DNA from: Methanobacteriota archaeon
GTDB lineage: Archaea; Thermoplasmatota; Poseidoniia; Poseidoniales; Poseidoniaceae
NCBI GenBank assembly: GCA_002726845.1
Contig: PBSP01000102.1
Coordinates: 1-9,252 of the forward strand
DNA: 9,252 nucleotides
Direction: 5' to 3'
Every line of letters starts with the position of its first letter. Positions within the stretch are counted from its first letter, which is position 1. This document shows positions 1 through 5,240 of the stretch, one piece after another. The notes beneath the pieces are model-generated. The model did no database searches and was not told the DNA's origin. It saw nothing but the letters and a program-made list of their open reading frames with translations. The position numbers and the translations under genes are program-made.

Positions 1-3000
1 AAACCGTTGTAGTATTCCATTGCAGGATCCGGTTGAACCGGCTGAGGGGCAGCGACCTGCGTGTAAGTCTGATTTTGTACAGGTTGCTGATACGGATTGG
101 TTTGGGCAACGGGAACCGTCATTTGTTGTGTCATTGGTTGTTGACTACCAAACGAGGCGATATCGATTGATTCTTCTTTCTTGGAACGGCGAGTCATCAT
201 GAAGCCCAATCCTACGAGAACCAACACGATTGAAGCATACACAATGAGCATCAGCGGACTTGTGAAAAAGTTCTCTTCTTCACTCTCTACTTCTACCGGT
301 TCGACATACACAAACGCCATTGAATCGGTTATGTAGGCATCAGCGCCGTCTTCAATCGTCCAGTTTGCATCGGGGTCCGAATAACCATCGCGGTCCGTAT
401 CTGGGCAACCAAACCGGTCCTCAAACGATAAACCGTAAACAGTTGGACAAGCATCTCCTTGGAAGCCATCAATATTATCACCGTAACCATCATCATCGGA
501 ATCAGACCATTGTGTTGATTCAAGGCGGAATTCATCACCACCGTCAATAAACGTCCAACTCAACTCAGGGTCGGACCGTCCGTCGCCGTCCGTATCGATG
601 CAACCAAGACGATCGAATGTTGAGTTCCCACCTATGTTTGGACATGCATCTGCATTCACTCCGCTTTGATTGTCACCGAAACCATCACCATCAACATCCG
701 AGTGTTGTGTCGCTTCTGTCGGGAAGGCATCTTGCACATCCCACCAACCATCACCGTCGGAATCCGGACATCCGAGGATGCCGTTACGCCAACTGGTTCC
801 TGGTTGCATCGGACAAGCGTCTTGATTTTGGGCCCCATCAACAAAGATTCCAACCCAGTTTTCTGGGCGATCCGTCCATGAAGCGTTTCCGTAATTGTCA
901 CCAAAACCGTCCTCATCGAAGTCGCTCCATTGAGTCGAATCGCTCGGGAATGCATCCGCACCACTGTCGACGCCCCAATCCTCTGTCGGTGTTGAGTAAC
1001 CATCACCATCAGCATCGACACAACCGTAGCGGTCCGCCGTTGATGTACCCGGCGTTTGTGGACATGCATCGGAAGGAGTACTTCCAAGATTGTCACCAAA
1101 TCCATCATCATCGAGGTCACTCCAAACCGTTGGGTCCATTGGCATATCATCAATCGAATCGGCCCAACCATCGCCGTCCTGATCGGGACAGGCGTTCAAT
1201 CCACCTTCGGTTGAATTACCCGCCTCAGTTGGACAATCATCGGTTGTATCCGACCAGAGGTCACCATCGGAATCAATGCATCCGTCTGTACCGAGACTGG
1301 ATGTTCCGACAACCGTAGGACAATCGTCTGCAGCGTCCTCAAAGCCATCGTTGTCATCGTCCAAGTCTTCATCCGAATCTCGACAGCCATCACCATCAGT
1401 GTCAGTTGTTGAATCCGAAACCCAGGTTGGTCGAGGAGGAGAATAACTGGTGCGTGGACAAGCATCGTCTGCATCTTGCACACCATCGTTGTCATCGTCG
1501 AGATCTTCGGTAGAATCGTCTTTGCATCCATCGTTGTCCCAATCGGTCGAAGATGCAGGGTCATTGAAATCACGGGCACTTGTCCAATTGAATTCACCGT
1601 TCCTTGGACAATTGTCTGGGAAGCTGTCCGTCAATCCATCGTTATCGTCGTCGGAGTCACAAGCATCTCCCTCTGAATCACCGTCTGTATTGGCTTGATC
1701 CGAATTTGGAACTGTCGGACAATTGTCGGGTGCTGAATCCGCGACTCCGTCACCATCGGTATCAATCAGTCCTGCTGGATCGAAAATCCAAGCAAAGACA
1801 TCGCGGTAACCTCCAGATGTGATCGAGACCCCTTTGTGCGTCATAGAACCAGAGAAAGACCCTGCAGCACCAACGTAATCTGAATTGTTTACATCCATGG
1901 CCCAAACGTAATCGTATTGTGACCCACCAACCTTCTCAATCCAATTGACCGAACCGGTTGTGGAGAGGCCAACGACAAAACCGTCATCATTTGAGTTCGA
2001 AATCGATTTGGAACCCGCAGTAAATGTCGAGCTGAGATATCCACCGTAAACAACGCCCCCGTTTGAGGTTACGGCAAGTGCTCGCGGTTCGTCGTACGCA
2101 CTTGTTCCGGAAACAATTGCCCAACTGTTAGCTTGGTTCACTGCACTCTTCGCAACAAAGATATCGTTTCCTCCGTAACTTCCAGTTGCAGTCCAACCTC
2201 CACTGGAAATTGTTCCGTCAAAAGTTCCAGTCATGAACGTGTTCCCGCCTGCATCAACATGGAGTTTCAAAACCAAAGTGCTCTGACCACTGGTACCTAT
2301 TCCAGTAGTACCAACAACGCCACCATTAGCGTCGATGTCAACAAGGACGGCGTCGATGTTTCCGTTTGCGATGTATGTGTTGGCTCCCCACTGGGAAACT
2401 CCGTCTGTTATTGTAGCTAATTTGACACCACCTGAGGGCGTACCCGCCATATCAAAAACTTGGTCCGCACCAATTCCACCTCCATTGATAACCCAGCTGA
2501 GTGTACCCATGTTCCCGTCAAATTTTCCGATGAAGATGTCACGACTTGTTGCGTTTATACTCTGGCCACCGAAGTCGGTTTCACCACTAAACTCACCCGA
2601 GACAAACAGATCGCCCATCATATCAACGGATAACGACTTAGCCCTGCTGAATTCTCCAGAACCGTTCACCAAAGTTGTGAAACTCGTGGCCCACATCCAA
2701 TTACCCATCGGGTCTGCTTTCGCAACAAATCCTTCGAGATGATATCCAGAGTTGAGGTTTGAAATAATGGTATTTGGACCAGGTGGACCAAATGCAATCT
2801 CTCCGTAAAAATAACCGCAAACAAAAATTTCCCCAGCCATACCAACAGTGACGTCGGTGAGTATCGATAGGCCGCCACTGCCAATACTGTGGTCAGCGCT
2901 TATGAATCCAGTCCAAGATCCTAGGTCATCCATCATTGCGAGGAAGAATTCACCATATCCAATCGAATTGAAGGGAGAGGATGGAGAGAGCGTATGGGTT

Positions 3001-3275
3001 CCATAATTCAATGTGGAATTCGTCCATTCCGACATTCCCACAACCCAGCCGCCATTTGGAAGGGCTACGATATGTTCTCCATCTTCGTTGGCTTGACCGG
3101 ATCCTGAGGCAAGAATTGTAGTGGGTGCAGAACGGCCACTTGTCAAGAACGATTCATGCCATTCGTCAAGTTCTGTAGTTTCCATTTCAGCATTTGAGAA
3201 CTGTGGCGACGCTACAGAACCAAGCATTATGGAGATGAGGAAGACAGCACAGAGTCCGTTCAAGTGTTGGCGCAT
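1..3275 (-). CDS. Secreted, membrane-anchored surface protein: beta-propeller plus TSP3-like calcium repeats (3' end outside window)
   Basis: Translated by hand from ATG 3275, this frame has no stop for 1091 residues to the left edge. Residues 1-31 are a Sec-type signal peptide (MRQHLNG, hydrophobic LCAVFLISIMLGSVA, likely cleavage after SNA or SVA). Residues about 67-500 hold seven repeats fitting a beta-propeller. Residues about 505-985 are Asp-rich thrombospondin-type-3-like repeats with DxDGDG motifs and 18 cysteines. Residues about 1007-1027 (from SPLMLIVYASIVLVLVGLGF) are a transmembrane helix followed by RRSKK, so the rest (1028 onward, Pro/Gln-rich) should be cytoplasmic. Several N-x-S/T sequons (e.g. 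NST, NWT, NAS) suggest glycosylation. No lipobox and no catalytic motif are seen. Likely role: calcium-stabilised cell-surface adhesion, binding or envelope protein; substrate unknown. The start is the first ATG after an in-frame TAA, and there is no Shine-Dalgarno sequence. The stop codon and final tail are missing from the window. Confidence 0.93.
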   Translation of the reverse strand, partial: MRQHLNGLCAVFLISIMLGSVASPQFSNAEMETTELDEWHESFLTSGRSAPTTILASGSGQANEDGEHIVALPNGGWVVGMSEWTNSTLNYGTHTLSPSSPFNSIGYGEFFLAMMDDLGSWTGFISADHSIGSGGLSILTDVTVGMAGEIFVCGYFYGEIAFGPPGPNTIISNLNSGYHLEGFVAKADPMGNWMWATSFTTLVNGSGEFSRAKSLSVDMMGDLFVSGEFSGETDFGGQSINATSRDIFIGKFDGNMGTLSWVINGGGIGADQVFDMAGTPSGGVKLATITDGVSQWGANTYIANGNIDAVLVDIDANGGVVGTTGIGTSGQSTLVLKLHVDAGGNTFMTGTFDGTISSGGWTATGSYGGNDIFVAKSAVNQANSWAIVSGTSAYDEPRALAVTSNGGVVYGGYLSSTFTAGSKSISNSNDDGFVVGLSTTGSVNWIEKVGGSQYDYVWAMDVNNSDYVGAAGSFSGSMTHKGVSITSGGYRDVFAWIFDPAGLIDTDGDGVADSAPDNCPTVPNSDQANTDGDSEGDACDSDDDNDGLTDSFPDNCPRNGEFNWTSARDFNDPASSTDWDNDGCKDDSTEDLDDDNDGVQDADDACPRTSYSPPRPTWVSDSTTDTDGDGCRDSDEDLDDDNDGFEDAADDCPTVVGTSSLGTDGCIDSDGDLWSDTTDDCPTEAGNSTEGGLNACPDQDGDGWADSIDDMPMDPTVWSDLDDDGFGDNLGSTPSDACPQTPGTSTADRYGCVDADGDGYSTPTEDWGVDSGADAFPSDSTQWSDFDEDGFGDNYGNASWTDRPENWVGIFVDGAQNQDACPMQPGTSWRNGILGCPDSDGDGWWDVQDAFPTEATQHSDVDGDGFGDNQSGVNADACPNIGGNSTFDRLGCIDTDGDGRSDPELSWTFIDGGDEFRLESTQWSDSDDDGYGDNIDGFQGDACPTVYGLSFEDRFGCPDTDRDGYSDPDANWTIEDGADAYITDSMAFVYVEPVEVESEEENFFTSPLMLIVYASIVLVLVGLGFMMTRRSKKEESIDIASFGSQQPMTQQMTVPVAQTNPYQQPVQNQTYTQVAAPQPVQPDPAMEYYNG
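321..1763 (-). repeat. Thrombospondin type 3-like calcium-binding repeats in the surface protein
   Basis: Residues about 505-985 consist of Asp-rich units. The first (DTDGDGVADSAPDNCPTVPN, continuing to GDACDSDDDNDG) is a classical TSP3 repeat. Later units are longer, alternating 'DACPxxxGTSxxDRxGCxDxDGDGYxD' with 'DAFPxxxTQWSDxDxDGFGDN'. The region contains 18 cysteines that strictly alternate between a D/N-x-C-P or D-A-C-D type and a G/A-C-x-D type. In the longer units the two are 14-15 residues apart, which suggests one disulphide per unit. The Asp positions match DxDxDG calcium loops. TSP3 repeats in general form extended, calcium-dependent stalks, so this part probably lifts the propeller away from the membrane. 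Dockerin domains share DxDGDG but lack the CP/GC pattern. Confidence 0.88.
1778..3083 (-). repeat. Seven beta-propeller-type repeats in the surface protein
   Basis: Seven units start near residues 67, 141, 212, 272, 332, 397 and 457, spaced 60-74 residues. Each opens with a hydrophobic strand, a Gly/Asn turn and 'V.G.F.G...FG', as in VGMAGEIFVCGYFYGEIAFG, VDMMGDLFVSGEFSGETDFG and VDAGGNTFMTGTFDGTISSG. Most then run to 'D.FVAK.D..G.W.W' (GFVAKADPMGNWMW, DIFVAKSAVNQANSW, GFVVGLSTTGSVNW). This resembles SBBP/YVTN-type propeller blades, and seven is a usual blade number. Unit 4 is the most divergent. The protein repeats are not copied at DNA level, so they are old duplications. Confidence 0.72.
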
Positions 3276-3329
3276 GGTTGGGCCATGGCCTTAACAGACA
3301 TCAAGCCTTTCATTTGGCGTTTGAGCAAA
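3276..3329 (-). other. Spacer between rpl30e and the surface-protein gene; no clear promoter or terminator
   Basis: These 54 bp separate an operon of housekeeping genes from a secreted-protein gene. In the direction of transcription I see no T-rich terminator, no convincing TATA/BRE element and no GGAGG. An in-frame TAA at 3293-3291 rules out a longer N terminus for the downstream protein. A perfect 10-bp palindrome, GGCCATGGCC (3281-3290), ends 5 nt before the start codon; at this length it may be chance. Either the surface gene is read through from the operon or its promoter lies inside rpl30e. Confidence 0.4.
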
Positions 3330-3629
3330 TCAAGCCAAATTATCATCAAGTTGCAACAATTCACTATCACCTGCATCGAGAACGCAAATCGTTGAGATAC
3401 TGAACGGCTTACCGCACGCAACACCAAGTTCTCGATTGACAATCAGGGCTTGATGTACGGTCACTTCGGGATGACGTGCTCGAAGTTCATCGATGTATTC
3501 CGGTTGGCAGTTCGCTGCGAGCAAAACAAGACGAGCGTCCCCTCGTGCGCAGGCATCAAGGGTTTGACGTTGTCCAAAAAGTAGGCTCCCTGTTGCGATT
3601 GCAGTTTTTAATTGTCGACTTAAATCCAT
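3330..3629 (-). CDS. rpl30e: Large-subunit ribosomal protein L30e
   Basis: This is a 99-residue protein of the L7Ae/L30e RNA-binding family, a component of the archaeal 50S subunit. From the chosen start it reads MDLSRQLKTAIATGSLLFGQ, then RQTLDACARGDARLVLLAANC, matching the L30e pattern of a basic helix, 'G...LG...T..A...G.AKLV..A.NC', followed later by ELGVACGKPFSISTICVLDAG and a D-S-E-L-L ending. Length fits the family (about 100 residues). The start is placed at ATG 3629 because GGAGG lies exactly 7 nt upstream. A GTG at 3650 would add seven residues that consist only of the Shine-Dalgarno region, so it is rejected. It follows rpoA2 after 42 nt on the same strand, the standard archaeal order. 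The stop is TGA 3332-3330. Confidence 0.93.
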   Translation of the reverse strand: MDLSRQLKTAIATGSLLFGQRQTLDACARGDARLVLLAANCQPEYIDELRARHPEVTVHQALIVNRELGVACGKPFSISTICVLDAGDSELLQLDDNLA

Positions 3630-3636
3630 ATTTCTT

Positions 3637-3641
3637 CCTCC
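3637..3641 (-). promoter_or_regulatory. Shine-Dalgarno site for rpl30e
   Basis: GGAGG followed by AAGAAAT and ATG (7 nt spacer) decides the rpl30e start at 3629. Unlike the other two sites it lies in the 42 nt spacer between genes, not in the upstream coding sequence. Confidence 0.85.
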
Positions 3642-3671
3642 ATTCTCCACATGTGTTTCTCATGGTTGGAA

Positions 3672-5240
3672 TCATTCCTCTGGGATGTAGAACAACTCAA
3701 CACTTCCTGTTCCAAGTGAAATCGGTTGTCCAACAATGATGTTCTCAGCAACACCGGTAAGTCGATCGGTTTCGCCAATGATACCTGCCTTTAGAAGATG
3801 ATTGACTGTAACTTCGAAGGCCGCACGAGCAAGAATACTGTGCTTTGTACCCGAAACACCGTGTCGACCGATTGCTCGTACTTCTCCTTCTGAAGTCATA
3901 ACATCGGCGACCATCAGCAGGTGGCGAACATCGACTTCAAGTCGAGCGCTGAGGAGCGTGGTTTCAAGTTCATTGATAATGGCTTGACGCGCTGCTTCGA
4001 TTCCCAGATAGTTGAAAATTTCAATGATGTTGTTGGTGTAGGTCCGGGTTCGGTCAATGGTTTCGATTTCACTGACACGCGAGAGGTTCGAACCAATGGT
4101 CGAGAGGTAGTATTCCTCGTTTTTGTCATCGTATTGGACGTTTGCACGCTCAATTCCGGGAACACCTTTGAGCCGGAGGTCACGAATCTTCTCTTCGAGT
4201 TGCAACAACATGGTATACGATGGTGGATTCTCTTGCAAATCAGCAAGATCTTCTTCGCTTGAGACACCGGGTATGATGGTCAAAACACCGGGATTCTTGT
4301 CTTTGTCAGCCTGTACCAACGTTCGCAATGCACGCTCGAGCTTGTCTTTGACTTCATTACCCGTCATGTTTTTCTGCTTCAGTAGGCCTTTGTTGAGTTT
4401 CAAAACCAAGCGTCGTTGAGCAACGTCGGTCTCGATGTTTGCGATGTTGGCTGTTGTGGTAACCTCAAGAGCGGCTGCTAATTTTTGAGCCTCCGTTGAA
4501 GAGTTCATTTTTTCACCCTTCAAGCGAATGATCATTGTCGGAGTGCTTGGTATCTTTCTTGCGTCAACAATCTCAATGATACGAGGTAGACCTTGCGTTA
4601 CGTTGACCGTCGCAACACCAGCATAGTGGAACGTACGCATGGTCATCTGTGTTCCTGGTTCACCAATGGATTGTGCGGTGATGATCCCAGCTGCTTCGAA
4701 GGGGTCGATGCTTGCTTTATCCAAAGCATCATATGCGTCTGCGACCACTGTGGCAGCCTGCTTTTTCGTCAATTTCTTGATGTTACGATCGTGGACTGCA
4801 ACGGTCATGTCGTGAACAATTTTGTCACTGAACCGGTTTGTTCCAAGGTCTTCAATGGCTGCTCTGAGAGACTTGTAGACTGGGTCGTCTGCAAGTTCAT
4901 CCTCAAACGAACTGATTTTTTCATCCATGTTGTAGGAATCGAGATCTGCCGCAATCTTAGCACGCGAGCGTGTTCTTGTACTCACACGTCGCTTGAGGCG
5001 AACGTTGGTTGTAGGCCCGGTAGCTTCGGAGCCAGCAGCACGATTCTTCTTGAGAGCGCCTTCGATGGTGTCTCGAATCGAACCAGCAGTCTCAGAATCA
5101 GTTTCGCAAACTTGAGCAATGTCTTGTGCGGAGAGAACCTTGACGTCATCCCACTTTCGATCATTCGCAAGTGTATGAGCGAAGTTCTCAGCGATGCCCA
5201 AATCCATGAGCTTCTTCTTGGTTGCACTCTTGACGACCAT
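3672..5240 (-). CDS. rpoA2: DNA-directed RNA polymerase subunit A'' (RpoA2), 522 residues with N-terminal extension
   Basis: This is the C-terminal third of the split archaeal largest RNAP subunit, carrying the trigger loop, jaw and the C-terminal part of the clamp. The trigger-loop region runs from about residue 184 to 222, with AAQSIGEPGTQMTLRTFHYAG-type sequence (here ITAQSIGEPGTQMTMRTFHY) followed by GLPRIIEIVDARKIPSTP. Later hallmarks are RTYTNNIIEIFNYLGIEAAR (399-418), VDVRHLLMVADVMT (436-449), GRHGVSGTKHSILARAAFEV (458-477) and IVGQPISLGTGSVEL (502-516). The family is usually near 380-400 residues. The surplus is at the N terminus: residues 1-68 look like a helix-hairpin-helix domain, followed by a basic, flexible linker (80-95) before the canonical region starts at about residue 115-120. 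The ATG shares its A with the rpoA1 stop codon and has a GGAGGTGA Shine-Dalgarno upstream, so the extension is very probably translated. Confidence 0.98.
   Translation of the reverse strand: MVVKSATKKKLMDLGIAENFAHTLANDRKWDDVKVLSAQDIAQVCETDSETAGSIRDTIEGALKKNRAAGSEATGPTTNVRLKRRVSTRTRSRAKIAADLDSYNMDEKISSFEDELADDPVYKSLRAAIEDLGTNRFSDKIVHDMTVAVHDRNIKKLTKKQAATVVADAYDALDKASIDPFEAAGIITAQSIGEPGTQMTMRTFHYAGVATVNVTQGLPRIIEIVDARKIPSTPTMIIRLKGEKMNSSTEAQKLAAALEVTTTANIANIETDVAQRRLVLKLNKGLLKQKNMTGNEVKDKLERALRTLVQADKDKNPGVLTIIPGVSSEEDLADLQENPPSYTMLLQLEEKIRDLRLKGVPGIERANVQYDDKNEEYYLSTIGSNLSRVSEIETIDRTRTYTNNIIEIFNYLGIEAARQAIINELETTLLSARLEVDVRHLLMVADVMTSEGEVRAIGRHGVSGTKHSILARAAFEVTVNHLLKAGIIGETDRLTGVAENIIVGQPISLGTGSVELFYIPEE
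5037..5240 (-). other. N-terminal extension of RpoA2, helix-hairpin-helix-like
   Basis: Residues 1-68 precede anything I recognise from the usual A'' start. The pattern LGIAENFAHTLANDRKWDDV, then KVLSAQDIAQVCETDSETAG, then a helix ending in IEGALKKN resembles the tandem hairpins found in helix-hairpin-helix modules. Those have a short hydrophobic Gly-containing turn, then 'DV..LS..DIA.V', then 'D.ETA..I...I'. The following stretch (residues 69-95) is Gly/Ala/Thr then strongly basic (RLKRRVSTRTRSRAK), like a flexible nucleic-acid-binding linker. Assignment rests on pattern only; a plain three-helix bundle is the alternative. Confidence 0.5.

Noticed and set aside
182..260. Archaeosortase (PGF-CTERM type) sorting signal
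   Set aside because: A transmembrane helix with basic cluster is present, but no PGF/PEF motif precedes it and the protein continues for more than 60 residues.
617..1318. Long open frame on the plus strand (His/Arg/Pro-rich, 233 residues), with other plus-strand frames over 320-1822
   Set aside because: It is antisense to the Asp-rich repeat region; complement of GAT/GAC/GGT codons automatically gives stop-free His/Pro/Arg-rich sequence. No family resemblance and no ribosome site.
300..1500. Recurring 'accatca/ccgtcac' words resembling a CRISPR array or DNA tandem repeat
   Set aside because: They are DxDGDG codons of imperfect protein repeats with irregular spacing and no constant spacer length.
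656..1597. Apparent frameshift in the surface gene, because sizeable minus-strand open frames exist in another phase (656-1171, 1196-1597)
   Set aside because: Continuous translation from 3275 to base 3 shows signal peptide, propeller, repeats, transmembrane helix and tail all in one frame with no stop; the other frames are shadows caused by biased codons.
3180..3275. Lipoprotein signal on the surface protein
   Set aside because: No cysteine follows the hydrophobic segment in a lipobox; the only early Cys is at the start of the hydrophobic core.
3260..3442. Small minus-strand open frame spanning the end of rpl30e and the surface-gene start
   Set aside because: It overlaps rpl30e in another frame, has no ribosome site, and its sequence resembles nothing; the L30e frame is clear.
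3630..3650. GTG 3650 as the rpl30e start
   Set aside because: The extra seven codons are made of the GGAGG ribosome-binding region; ATG 3629 has ideal spacing and matches the L30e family N terminus.
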